Shown here piece after piece: positions 8,817 to 17,459 of a DNA stretch of 64,000 nt. Under the pieces are notes generated by a model. It saw only the letters and a program-made list of their open reading frames with translations, did not search any database and was not told the DNA's origin. The translations under genes and the position numbers were made by a program. Location: NCBI GenBank assembly GCA_965223235.1, contig CBDCVV010000017.1, forward strand, positions 151,269-215,268, read 5' to 3'. The stretch's first letter is position 1, and every line of letters begins with the position of its first letter. The DNA is from UBA2589 sp965223235. GTDB lineage: Bacteria; Gemmatimonadota; Gemmatimonadetes; Longimicrobiales; Gaopeijiaceae.

Positions 8817-10121
8817 CTAGTCGCCCGCCACCGGATGGGGCAGCTCAGCCTCCAACGACTCCGGATCGACCATTGGCTGCCATACCTGAAGAACTGGGAA
8901 GTTCGAAAAGAACCAACGCACTGAGCCCAGGTAAAGACCGAGGAACATCAAGCCGATCAACGGCTGCCAGATCGTGAAGATCGGGTCGCCTTCGTGATGC
9001 AAGCTGGGTGCGACCATCCCATATCGCTCGAGCCACAACCCGAGCATGATCACCGACGCGAAGAAGCCGTAGATCGGAGGCTTCATCTTCGGCTTCCGCC
9101 CTATAAGACCGATGAACGGAACGACGAAGCACAGCACGATCGTGAGCGTCGAGAAGCCTCCCCACACCATCCCCGATCTGCGCACGATCCACGCCTGCTC
9201 CCAGGGAAGCTTGCCGTACCAGATCACGATGTACTGCGAGAAGAAGAGGTAGCCCCAGAACACCGTGAAGGCGAAGGTGAGCTTCCCGAGATCGTGTCGC
9301 TGTTGGAGTCCGATGAGGTTCGCGATGTCCTTGTGCTTCGTCCGCAGATAGATGCTCCAAAGCCCAGTGACAGCGACCCCGCCCCAGAACGCACCCATGA
9401 AGTACCACGGTCCAAACATGGTGCTGAACCAATGCGGCTCGAGCGACATGGCCCAGTCGTACGATACGATCGTCATGACGAACGCATAGAGCAGGACAAG
9501 CCCGGGGCCCATCGTCGTCATGCGTTGGTAGCTACGGACCTCTTCCTGCTCTTGTCCGGCCCAACCCTCGGAGATCTTCGCACGCCAGCTGGCCCGACCA
9601 GCGTCGTCCTCATCCGACGATTCAGTAAGGCCCATGTCAGGCCGCACAGCGAGGTAAACGAAGTAGCACCCAGCCCCGAAGAGAAGGGCGAGACCCAGAA
9701 GATTCCGGGTAATCAGGAACGGCCGGTTGAGATAGGCTTGCTTGTTCTGCACCACTGGATCGTTCGCCATCATCTCGATCCAGGGGAAGTAGTCCGCTCC
9801 CCTCGTCAGCATCGGAAGCATCATGACGAAGGCGACCGGCAGAAAGGCCGCACTGGCCTGACTGACCCGGCGCACGGACCAGTTCCACTTTGCCTTCACG
9901 ATCCAGGTAGCGACCGCGAACATCACCGAACCCATCGCGATGCTAGAGAAGAACATCCAGTTGGTGATGTAGCTGATCCACGCCGACTCGGAGTTCTGCG
10001 ACAGACGCACGACGAAGGCGAGCAGACCGACCACGAACAGCCCGCCTGCCACGGCGTTCATCGTCTTGTCACGAGGTAGGTAGCGGACCGGAACGTCGGA
10101 GGGGATGTGGTGGTGATGCAT
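8817..10121 (-). CDS. actF: Alternative complex III membrane subunit ActF (NrfD-like)
   Basis: The protein has 434 residues with about ten predicted hydrophobic segments, beginning MHHHHIPSDVP. The ATG at 10121 lies 1 nt after the actE stop and is preferred over an in-frame ATG 12 codons earlier. It carries features of ActF/QrcD-like NrfD-family proteins, such as WAMSLEPHWFSTMFGPWYF and a second-half helix bundle similar to ActC. In alternative complex III it forms part of the membrane quinol-oxidising module. It is the last gene of actABCDEF and is followed by a terminator. Confidence 0.88.
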   Translation of the reverse strand: MHHHHIPSDVPVRYLPRDKTMNAVAGGLFVVGLLAFVVRLSQNSESAWISYITNWMFFSSIAMGSVMFAVATWIVKAKWNWSVRRVSQASAAFLPVAFVMMLPMLTRGADYFPWIEMMANDPVVQNKQAYLNRPFLITRNLLGLALLFGAGCYFVYLAVRPDMGLTESSDEDDAGRASWRAKISEGWAGQEQEEVRSYQRMTTMGPGLVLLYAFVMTIVSYDWAMSLEPHWFSTMFGPWYFMGAFWGGVAVTGLWSIYLRTKHKDIANLIGLQQRHDLGKLTFAFTVFWGYLFFSQYIVIWYGKLPWEQAWIVRRSGMVWGGFSTLTIVLCFVVPFIGLIGRKPKMKPPIYGFFASVIMLGLWLERYGMVAPSLHHEGDPIFTIWQPLIGLMFLGLYLGSVRWFFSNFPVLQVWQPMVDPESLEAELPHPVAGD

Positions 10122-10122
10122 G

Positions 10123-10743
10123 TCAGTTCCCCGCCTGCCGCTGAAGCTGGCGCACATAGTTCACGATGTGCCACCGATCGAAGTGTGTGATTCGACTCCC
10201 GTACTCGGGCATCACACCCCGGCCAACACGGATCATCGCATAGATGTACGCGTCCGAATAGCCGGCTACCTGGGCACCCGAAAGGTTGTAGAGAGGCAGC
10301 ATCGGGTGCTTGTCGGCGATATTCGCGTTGGCGCCAACGCCGTCGGAACCGTGGCACACGATGCAGAACCGGTTGTAGAGCTCTTCACCCCGTTCCAGCG
10401 AAGCCGCCGAAGTCGGATCGGTCGGGTTGGTCATCCCTTGGATCACCGGTCCGCCAACCCCGGGGAGCCCGAGGTCGAACTGGGTGAAGTAGGGGATGAC
10501 GACGCCCTCGGGCTGCCCGAGGTTCACATCACCGTCGGCGGCAGGGTAGTTCCCGGCCGCGAAGGCAACGGATCCCTCGGGTGCGGGACGCGTGTTCTCG
10601 TACGGATCCGCCACACGCTGATCTCTCATAGATCGACCGAAGAAAGCGGCCATTCCATCATCGAGAGGCTTGCACCCTGCGAGGGTGCCGAGAGCCAGCG
10701 CCATGACGAGTACCCGGCCGGATCGATTACGCATCGGCCGCAC
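10123..10743 (-). CDS. actE: Alternative complex III monoheme cytochrome c subunit ActE
   Basis: The protein has 206 residues: a lipoprotein signal (LGTLAGC near residue 24) and a C-terminal cytochrome c domain with one heme site CIVCH and a distal Met in VMPEYG. ActE is the monoheme subunit that relays electrons from quinol oxidation toward an oxidase. The start overlaps the end of actD by 17 nt. An alternative ATG lies three codons downstream. Confidence 0.9.
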   Translation of the reverse strand: MRPMRNRSGRVLVMALALGTLAGCKPLDDGMAAFFGRSMRDQRVADPYENTRPAPEGSVAFAAGNYPAADGDVNLGQPEGVVIPYFTQFDLGLPGVGGPVIQGMTNPTDPTSAASLERGEELYNRFCIVCHGSDGVGANANIADKHPMLPLYNLSGAQVAGYSDAYIYAMIRVGRGVMPEYGSRITHFDRWHIVNYVRQLQRQAGN

Positions 10744-11242
10744 CCTCCCGGAGCTCGATCGGCTCCTCGTCGTTCAAGATCTTTCGAGCTTCCTCAAGCC
10801 GATCACCGGACGCCTCGATATACACGCCGTAGCGCCCAGCGGTGAACTCCGGATCGTATACGACCGACGGCTTGACGTTGGGCAACCGGCTCAGAATGAA
10901 GAGCCCGATCACTGTGGACAAAGCACCGAAGAGCACGGTCATCTCAAAGGCGATGGGGACGAAGGCCGGGATCGAAATGATCGGTTTTCCTCCAACCACC
11001 AACGGCCAATCCACCGAGGTCCAACTCGTGAAGGCGAAGCCCGTCGCGGTACCGGTCAAGCCGCCGACAAGCGTGAACACCCGCACAGGGCTCTGATCGT
11101 AGCCGAGCGCATGCTCGATATGATGTTCGGGATAGGGAGCGTACGCCTTGATGTCCTTGAATCCCGCTTTCTTCAGCTTCTCGATCGCGTCGACGGTGGA
11201 GTCGAGATACTCGTACGAAGCGAGGATACCTTGCGCGCTCAT
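10727..11242 (-). CDS. actD: Alternative complex III subunit ActD (DUF3341)
   Basis: The protein has 171 residues of the DUF3341 family: an N-terminal soluble region (YPEHHIEHALGY near residue 57), two central transmembrane helices (about 77-95 and 110-137) and a C-terminal segment. ActD is a small membrane-associated subunit of alternative complex III, probably structural. The ATG at 11242 overlaps the actC stop by 4 nt, so translation is probably coupled. Confidence 0.9.
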   Translation of the reverse strand: MSAQGILASYEYLDSTVDAIEKLKKAGFKDIKAYAPYPEHHIEHALGYDQSPVRVFTLVGGLTGTATGFAFTSWTSVDWPLVVGGKPIISIPAFVPIAFEMTVLFGALSTVIGLFILSRLPNVKPSVVYDPEFTAGRYGVYIEASGDRLEEARKILNDEEPIELREGAADA

Positions 11243-12621
11243 GCGTGCACCTCCTCAGCGGCAGCTTTCTTCTTTCGCATGGGTGGCGGCAGGACCTCTT
11301 TGAGCTCCTGGATCGCGATCGGCGGCAGAAGCCGCGTAAAGAGCATGAACCAGAAGCCGAACCATGCGAAGCTCCCGGTCATGATCATCATTTCGACGAC
11401 GGACGGCCGATAGATGCCCCAAGCGAATGGTTCATACTCGTGGTGGAGTGACGTCACAACGATGACGAACCGTTCGAACCACATCCCGATGTTCACGAAG
11501 ATCGAGATGACGAAGAGTGCCGGGATCGAGTGACGAACCCGTTTGAACCAGAGCATGACCGGAACAAAGCCGTTACACACGAGCATCGTCCACGTCGCCC
11601 ACCAATACGTCCCGAAGAGACGGTTCCAGAACGCTGTACGCTCGATCTCTTCACCCGAGTACCAAGCGAGGAAGAACTCCGACAGGTAGGCGTAGAAAAC
11701 GATCATCGACGTGAACAAGCAGAGCTTGGCCATCGCGTCGAAGTGCTTCACCGTGAGGTAGGCCTCGAGCCCGAAGATCTTTCGGAGCGGCACGGTGAGC
11801 GTGATCACCATCGCGACGCCTGAGAAGATGGCGCCGGCCACGAAGTAGGGAGCGAAGATCGTCGCGTGCCAGCCGGGGACGATCGACATCGCGAAGTCCC
11901 ACGAAACGACGGAGTGGACGGAGAGCACCAGCGGCGTAGCCAGGGCGGCGAGGAAGATGTACGCCTTGCCAAAGTGGTGCCACTGACGGTCGGTACCCTG
12001 CCATCCCAGGGCGATCACACTGTACAGCTTCCGGCGCAGCCCGGTCGCCCGGTCACGGGCCGCCGCGACATCAGGAATCGTCCCGAGATAGAAAAACACG
12101 GCCGAAACAGTGAAGTACGTCGTAACGGCAAAGACGTCCCAAACCAGGGGCGACTTGAAGTTCGGCCAGAGAAAGCGCGAGTTGGGGTAGGGAACGAGCC
12201 AGTATGCGTGCCACACCCGACCCACGTGAATGAGCGGGAACAGCCCCGCCGTCATGACCGCGAAGACGGTCATCGCCTCAGCCGCCCGGTAAATCGACTG
12301 TCGCCACGGGGCCCGGAACAAGAACAAGATCGCGGAGATCAGTGTCCCTGAGTGGGCAATACCGACCCAGAAAACAAACGTCGTGATATACACGCCCCAA
12401 CCCACCGGAGACATGAGACCACTAACGCCGATCCCCTTGTAGATCTGCCAGAACCATGCCCCGAGGAACATGCCGACACCCGCGACACACAGTCCGAAGA
12501 GTGCCCACCAACCCTTGCCGGGAGTGGACATCATCTTGAGAACGTCGCGGTTGACGTCGTCGAGTCTGGTTACGTCCGGGTGCGTTAGTGCACCCCGCTC
12601 TCTAGATCCCAGAGCACTCAT
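11239..12621 (-). CDS. actC: Alternative complex III membrane subunit ActC (NrfD-like)
   Basis: The protein has 460 residues and is a polytopic NrfD/PsrC-family protein with about ten helices. Family features include FVFWVGIAHSGTLISAILFL, LVPYPNSRFLWPNF and VVTSLHHEYEP. In the complex it binds quinol next to the ActB iron-sulfur subunit. Its ATG shares one base with the actB stop (TAATG) and its end overlaps actD. Length and order match known act operons. Confidence 0.92.
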   Translation of the reverse strand: MSALGSRERGALTHPDVTRLDDVNRDVLKMMSTPGKGWWALFGLCVAGVGMFLGAWFWQIYKGIGVSGLMSPVGWGVYITTFVFWVGIAHSGTLISAILFLFRAPWRQSIYRAAEAMTVFAVMTAGLFPLIHVGRVWHAYWLVPYPNSRFLWPNFKSPLVWDVFAVTTYFTVSAVFFYLGTIPDVAAARDRATGLRRKLYSVIALGWQGTDRQWHHFGKAYIFLAALATPLVLSVHSVVSWDFAMSIVPGWHATIFAPYFVAGAIFSGVAMVITLTVPLRKIFGLEAYLTVKHFDAMAKLCLFTSMIVFYAYLSEFFLAWYSGEEIERTAFWNRLFGTYWWATWTMLVCNGFVPVMLWFKRVRHSIPALFVISIFVNIGMWFERFVIVVTSLHHEYEPFAWGIYRPSVVEMMIMTGSFAWFGFWFMLFTRLLPPIAIQELKEVLPPPMRKKKAAAEEVHA

Positions 12622-15600
12622 TATTCGTGCCCTCCCGACACCTCGTGGAAGGTGACCTTCTTGAGGTAGTTCACGGCCGGCTGGGTGTTGATGAGCTCGT
12701 CCAGAACTCTATATGTCCGCTCATTGTCGACCACCTGTGCGACCCTAGAGTTCGGATCCCTGAGATCGCCGAATACGATCGCCTCGGCCGGGCAGCTCTG
12801 CTGACACGCCGTGACGATCTCGCCATCACGAACCGCGCGCCCTTCCTCTAGAGCCGCCCTATTTTCCGCGTCGCGAATCCGCTGCATGCAGAATGAGCAC
12901 TTCTCCATGATGCCGTTCGTGCGGACCGTGACATCTGGATTCCACTGCCACGTCATCGGCTCGGGCACGTTCTCATCCGTGTACCGATACCAGTTGTAGA
13001 CACGCACCTTGTACGGGCAGTTATTCGCGCAGTAGCGCGTTCCTACACACCGATTGTAGATCTGGGCGTTCACCCCTTCTGGGGTGTGATACGTCGCATA
13101 CACCGGGCACACCGGCTCGCACGGCGCATTTCCACAGTGCTGGCAAAGCATGGGGAGGAAGCGGACGTCCAAGTCGCTCGCATGCGTCGCGTCGACGTGC
13201 TCGTAGTACCGCTCGATGCGCATCCACGTCATGTCGCGACCCATCGTCACCTGGTCTTCACCGACCCATGGGACGTTGTTCTCGGAGTGACAGGCGACCA
13301 CGCAAGCACTACACCCTGTGCACTTCTCGAGATCGATCGCCATCCCATAGCGCGGACCCTCGTGGGCCGTCGCATACGGTCCATGATCCGCCCCGGGAAG
13401 CGGGAAGGCGGTAGCGGCACCCTCTTCGGCGGGTACCGGCTGAACGCCTCCGTACCCCTGGAGCTCCATGAGCTCGTCGTGATGCACTCCATCTTCTGCA
13501 TGGTCGCCGTCTTCGCCGTGCCAGAGCTCTGCAAAAGCGACGGCCGGAGCGATCGGGCGATCGAACTGTTCATTCGACCCCTCGATCGAAGACATCCGAC
13601 GACGTTCACCCGTCGACTCGACCGAAACCGTCGTAGCCCAAGTAACCAGGGCTCCAGAGGGCTGCTCAGCCGTCGCGGGCAAGAGGTCGAGCGCGTTCAC
13701 GCCCTGGCCCGTCGCCCAGCGACCCATGTCCGTATGTCCCTGACCCATCGCTAGAGCGACTGCGTCTTCGCGGATCCCGGGATAGGGCCAAACGGGTACG
13801 TCGACCGACCCGTGAGGCGACGAAACGGTGACGATATCACCCTCGCGGAGACCACGGGCTTCGGCCGTCGCCGGATTCATCTCGAGCCAAGAGTGCCACG
13901 TGATCTTCGAGACGGGGTCCGGAAGTTCCTGCATCCATGGTGAGTTGGAGAACTCCCCGCCGCCGAACCGCGGTGAAGGGTGGACCAACAGTGTGAGTTC
14001 CTCCGAACCATCGAAGGTAGGCACGTCGAAGGTCAGCGCAGTGTCCGGAGCTCGGAGAGGTGGGGTCACCTGACTCGCGCCCCGATCGTGCATGATGGCG
14101 GTACGTAAGTGCCCCCTCCACATCTGCTCGAAGCCACTCGGGTCATCTGCGTGCATTCCCGCATGAGGAGCACGCAAATACTCGTAGAACGTCGAGGCTC
14201 CCAGATCGTTGCCGAGGTGGGAGGAGACCGCCAAGAGCGCGTCCCCAGCTTGCTTGGAGTCGAAGTGGGGCACGGCCTGCATGACGGGCTGCTGGAGCGT
14301 CATCAATCCCGATCGCGGTGACACATCACCCCACGACTCCAGGAAGTGACGGTCTGGCATGACTAGGTCCGACATGGCTGCCGTTTCGTCCTGGGCTAGG
14401 GCGAAAGACACCTTATATGGAACCTGGTCAAACGCGGCCTGGAAGCCCGAGGCGACGGGAAGCGAGTACGCAGGGTTTACTCCATGCACCATCGCAACGG
14501 CAAAGTCACCTGCGGCCATCCGGTTTATGGCAGACTCGATGTCGGTGAACGCAGCCGACGACGACGCCGAGCCACCCCCGATCGAGACGGTCCGTCCTAC
14601 CGCACCGGCTACGGAGTTCAGGATCAAGACCGCGAGGTTCGCGGCCGTTGCATTTCGATGGTGAGAGCCGGCGCCCGGTCCCATCGCAAGCGGAGCACTC
14701 GCCGCGGCAAAGCGGTCGGCAAGCTCTCGAATGGCTTCCTCTTCTATTCCCGAAGCGGCTGCTGCGTCCGCGACTCCGTAGGTACGAAGAAGATTTGCGT
14801 ACGGACCGGAGGGCGACGCACCCGCAATGTGCGACGCCATTCCGAGAGCGACCATCGCTTCCGAGCCAGGCTGGATCGGGAACCACTCGTCCGCGTTCAA
14901 CCCCGTGGTGGAGAGACGTGGACCGAGGTAGATGAACGCCCCTTTGCTATGTGCGGCGTCGTCGGCCGCACTCATCTGGGCCAGCCCACGGCCGCCCGCG
15001 ACGGAACCGTCGTCGACGAAGTCGTTGCCGAACGAGAGGAGGAGGTCAGAGGCCGCGATGTCATACGTGGGGAGCTGATTCAGCCCGTAAGCGATTCTTA
15101 CGGCCTCACGGAGCGGCGCGTTCGCGACCGCGTCGTATGCGACCCGTGTGCCACCCACGGAGGAGAGAAAGCTGTCGACGAGCCTACGCATCGTGGGTCC
15201 GAGATGCCCATGGATGAAGAGCACGCCGCCCGAACCACGGTTCCGGATCCTCGAGGCGAGAAGTCGCTCAGCCTCATCCCAGCTCCCTTGCCGGAGAACC
15301 GACCCCTCACGAACCATCGGGCCGGCGTAACGATCCGGGTTGTAGAGGTGCTGTAGGGTTGCATGCCCCTTCGAGCACACACCCCCGCGAGAGATGGGGT
15401 GATCGGGGTTCCCCTCGATCTTGACCGCTCGCCCTTCACGGGTCCGCACCCACATGCCGCAGCCCTCTGCACAACCACCGCACGTCGTCGCGTACCACGT
15501 CGCCACGCCGGGGGTGATCTCTTCAGGAGCCACTACGTAGGGGAGGAGTTTCTCGACCTCGCCCCCACAACCTGCCACAGTGGCTCCGGCCCCGGAAACG

Positions 15601-15644
15601 CCGAGGACCTTCAGAAAGTCCCGCCGCTTGATGCCGTCAGTCAT
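12621..15644 (-). CDS. actB: Alternative complex III iron-sulfur/molybdopterin-like subunit ActB
   Basis: The protein has 1007 residues. The start at 15644 gives a twin-arginine signal (KRRDFLK) with a following VAGC, placing the mature protein outside the cytoplasmic face. The N-terminal two thirds resemble a molybdopterin oxidoreductase with a CGGC..CG cluster site near residue 55; in alternative complex III this domain is known to lack molybdenum. The C-terminal part is a ferredoxin-like domain with Cys sets CTGCSACVVAC, CQHCGNAPCEPVC, CVGTRYCANNCPY and CSFCMQR..CQQSC for three 4Fe-4S and one 3Fe-4S clusters. It is a fused B1-B2 subunit, as usual in act operons. Confidence 0.92.
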   Translation of the reverse strand: MTDGIKRRDFLKVLGVSGAGATVAGCGGEVEKLLPYVVAPEEITPGVATWYATTCGGCAEGCGMWVRTREGRAVKIEGNPDHPISRGGVCSKGHATLQHLYNPDRYAGPMVREGSVLRQGSWDEAERLLASRIRNRGSGGVLFIHGHLGPTMRRLVDSFLSSVGGTRVAYDAVANAPLREAVRIAYGLNQLPTYDIAASDLLLSFGNDFVDDGSVAGGRGLAQMSAADDAAHSKGAFIYLGPRLSTTGLNADEWFPIQPGSEAMVALGMASHIAGASPSGPYANLLRTYGVADAAAASGIEEEAIRELADRFAAASAPLAMGPGAGSHHRNATAANLAVLILNSVAGAVGRTVSIGGGSASSSAAFTDIESAINRMAAGDFAVAMVHGVNPAYSLPVASGFQAAFDQVPYKVSFALAQDETAAMSDLVMPDRHFLESWGDVSPRSGLMTLQQPVMQAVPHFDSKQAGDALLAVSSHLGNDLGASTFYEYLRAPHAGMHADDPSGFEQMWRGHLRTAIMHDRGASQVTPPLRAPDTALTFDVPTFDGSEELTLLVHPSPRFGGGEFSNSPWMQELPDPVSKITWHSWLEMNPATAEARGLREGDIVTVSSPHGSVDVPVWPYPGIREDAVALAMGQGHTDMGRWATGQGVNALDLLPATAEQPSGALVTWATTVSVESTGERRRMSSIEGSNEQFDRPIAPAVAFAELWHGEDGDHAEDGVHHDELMELQGYGGVQPVPAEEGAATAFPLPGADHGPYATAHEGPRYGMAIDLEKCTGCSACVVACHSENNVPWVGEDQVTMGRDMTWMRIERYYEHVDATHASDLDVRFLPMLCQHCGNAPCEPVCPVYATYHTPEGVNAQIYNRCVGTRYCANNCPYKVRVYNWYRYTDENVPEPMTWQWNPDVTVRTNGIMEKCSFCMQRIRDAENRAALEEGRAVRDGEIVTACQQSCPAEAIVFGDLRDPNSRVAQVVDNERTYRVLDELINTQPAVNYLKKVTFHEVSGGHE

Positions 15645-15660
15645 TATCTGGTTTCTCGAT

Positions 15661-16230
15661 CTAGTAGTGACAGACGGAGCAGTCTGTAGACGCCTGCTGC
15701 AAGCCGGTTTCGGGATCCGGCTGTCTATGGCAATCCACGCACCATCCCATGTTGTCTCCACCCCACGCGGGGTCGGGCTCCGAGAGCACTCCCATCTCTT
15801 GCACCTCTCCGTGACACGTCTGGCAACTCAAGCCCGCGTTCACGTGACGCATGTGCGGGAAGTGCGCGTGATCGGAGATCTTGTATATGCGGTTCCAGGG
15901 GATGGGATCACCGTGGTCCATAAACTCACCGATCTTCGCGATCTCAGCCTGCTGCTCGGGCGTAGTCCCTTGGACGACCTGGTGACAACCCCAGCAGGCG
16001 GAAACCGGAGGAATGCCGGCATCGACGGACCGTTCAGCCGAGAAGTGGCAGAACTGGCAGTCCATATTGTTTTGGCCAGGCTCACTGCCGGCATGCTGGT
16101 CGTGCGGGAACGCGATCGGCTGTCCGACGTCGGCCGACTCAGCCTCTCCGTCCGCGCCGCCCTGGACGAACGCAAGCCCTCCGAGCGCGAAGACGCCGGC
16201 GAGCCCGCCGATCAGCCAGTTATTTCTCAT
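15661..16230 (-). CDS. actA: Alternative complex III pentaheme cytochrome c subunit ActA
   Basis: The protein has 189 residues from the ATG at 16230, directly in front of an N-terminal helix or uncleaved signal (NWLIGGLAGVFALGGLAFV). A longer frame exists upstream but lacks support. Five heme-binding CxxCH sites are present: CQFCH, CWGCH, CQTCH, CVDCH and CSVCH at the very end. ActA is the pentaheme subunit of alternative complex III. It is the first gene of the operon, 16 nt before actB. No terminal oxidase gene lies in the window. Confidence 0.92.
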   Translation of the reverse strand: MRNNWLIGGLAGVFALGGLAFVQGGADGEAESADVGQPIAFPHDQHAGSEPGQNNMDCQFCHFSAERSVDAGIPPVSACWGCHQVVQGTTPEQQAEIAKIGEFMDHGDPIPWNRIYKISDHAHFPHMRHVNAGLSCQTCHGEVQEMGVLSEPDPAWGGDNMGWCVDCHRQPDPETGLQQASTDCSVCHY

Positions 16231-16297
16231 TTCGAAGCCGCTGCTCCGTGGCGAGGCAACCCGCCCCAACGCATCGGGGGCAAGGCAGGGTTTCCCC

Positions 16298-16320
16298 TTG
16301 TCACACAACGCTTGTGACAA
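16298..16320. promoter_or_regulatory. 8-bp inverted repeat upstream of actA (operator candidate)
   Basis: Perfect 8-bp arms TTGTCACA and TGTGACAA are separated by 7 nt, 68 nt upstream of the actA start in the divergent actA/moxR intergenic region. The TGTGA half-sites resemble, in inverted orientation, those used by CRP/FNR-family regulators. That the repeat is an operator rather than a hairpin is inference. Confidence 0.4.
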
Positions 16321-16389
16321 AAGGAACATGACCCTGGAAACGGCCTGAAGCTACCTGCACGGAGCCCGTAAGGTCAAGGCAGAAAGGCC

Positions 16390-16403
16390 GTTCGCGCGCG
16401 AAC
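16390..16403. promoter_or_regulatory. 14-nt perfect palindrome GTTCGCGCGCGAAC
   Basis: This perfect palindrome lies 20 nt upstream of the TATACT element at 16424-16429, in front of the moxR gene. Position and symmetry suit a dimeric repressor site. The GTTC..GAAC ends recall LexA-type half-sites, but the spacing does not match a LexA consensus I know. Confidence 0.3.
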
Positions 16404-16423
16404 ATTTTGGGAGGCCTCGGTGT

Positions 16424-16429
16424 TATACT
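16424..16429 (+). promoter_or_regulatory. Candidate -10 element (TATACT) for the moxR operon
   Basis: TATACT is close to the sigma-70 -10 consensus and lies about 47 nt before the TTG start of moxR. No good -35 is visible; AACATT at 16401-16406 is at the right 17-nt distance but is a poor match. Confidence 0.3.
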
Positions 16430-16475
16430 TTGCTGCCTCGGACTCACTGGTCCGCGACCCGTCGGGAGCCCGCGC

Positions 16476-17459
16476 TTGTCAGACTCCACAGCCACGGTTC
16501 AGACGACCGAAGTACCTCCTGAGCTGAAGCTCCTAAATCAGCTGATTCAGGAGGTCGAAACCGTCTTCCATGGGAAGCGTGAGGTAGTCCGCCTCGCCGT
16601 CGCCGCGCTGTTGGCCCGGGGCCACGTCCTCTTCGAAGATGTGCCCGGCGTCGGCAAGACGACGCTCTCTCACGCCTTGGCCCGGGGTCTCGGGTTGGGT
16701 TTCCGTCGAATCCAGTTTACGGCCGACCTCCTCCCCTCAGACGTTCTTGGCGTTTCGATCTTCAACCCCCAGACCTCGGCGTTCGAGGTCCGGAAGGGGC
16801 CCATCTTCACCAACGTCGTGGTAGCCGACGAGATCAACCGAGCGCCCCCACGGACGCAGAGCGGCCTCTTGGAGGCGATGCAGGACGGCCGTGTCACGAT
16901 CGACGATCGATCGTTCCCGCTGCCCGAGCCCTTTTTGGTGATGGCGACTCAAAATCCCCTCGAGCACCACGGGACGTATCCACTGCCCGAGAGCCAGCTC
17001 GACCGCTTTCTGATGCGGGTCGCAATCGGATATCCGGACGACGAGGCCGAGCGGCGGATTCTGCTGGAGTCGGAGGGTCCGGGATCGCTCGCGGACCGGG
17101 TCCGTCCGGTGCTAGATTCGGACCAGGTGCGGCGCCTACAAGACGGAATCGGCGCAGTGAGGGTAGATCCGGCCATCCTCGACTACCTCATGGCCATCGT
17201 ACAACGAACCCGCACGACACCGAAGCTCAAGACCGGCGTAAGTCCTCGGGGAAACATTGCCCTCTTTCGAGCGGCGCGGGCCTACGCACTAACCCGGGGC
17301 CGGGGCTACCTCGTACCCGACGACGTACGAGACTTGGTCGTGCCGTGTCTCGCGCACCGGGTCCTCCCAGGTGGGACCTCTTCCCACGGGCATGACGCGC
17401 ATGAGGAGGCGGCGGCGGTCCTGCGCGACATACTGGGAGAGGTAGAGGCGCCTCTTTGA
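16476..17459 (+). CDS. MoxR-family AAA ATPase
   Basis: The protein has 327 residues and is an AAA+ ATPase of the MoxR group: Walker A EDVPGVGKTTL, Walker B VVADEINRAPP, sensor motif MATQNPLEHHGTYPLPESQ and the C-terminal lid domain. MoxR proteins act as chaperones that assemble or activate partner complexes. I place the start at the TTG at 16476, with GGGAG seven nt upstream. The frame extends 23 codons further to 16407, but that stretch contains the TATACT promoter element. It overlaps the DUF58 gene by 4 nt, the common MoxR-DUF58-transglutaminase arrangement. Confidence 0.9.
   Translation: MSDSTATVQTTEVPPELKLLNQLIQEVETVFHGKREVVRLAVAALLARGHVLFEDVPGVGKTTLSHALARGLGLGFRRIQFTADLLPSDVLGVSIFNPQTSAFEVRKGPIFTNVVVADEINRAPPRTQSGLLEAMQDGRVTIDDRSFPLPEPFLVMATQNPLEHHGTYPLPESQLDRFLMRVAIGYPDDEAERRILLESEGPGSLADRVRPVLDSDQVRRLQDGIGAVRVDPAILDYLMAIVQRTRTTPKLKTGVSPRGNIALFRAARAYALTRGRGYLVPDDVRDLVVPCLAHRVLPGGTSSHGHDAHEEAAAVLRDILGEVEAPL

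Noticed and set aside
8994..10079. 361-codon plus-strand frame rich in His, Arg and Pro
   Set aside because: Antisense shadow of actF; low-complexity composition typical of the reverse frame of a high-GC membrane protein gene.
14484..16317. Long plus-strand frames opposite actB and actA
   Set aside because: They overlap clearly recognised cytochrome and iron-sulfur subunits and match no protein family.
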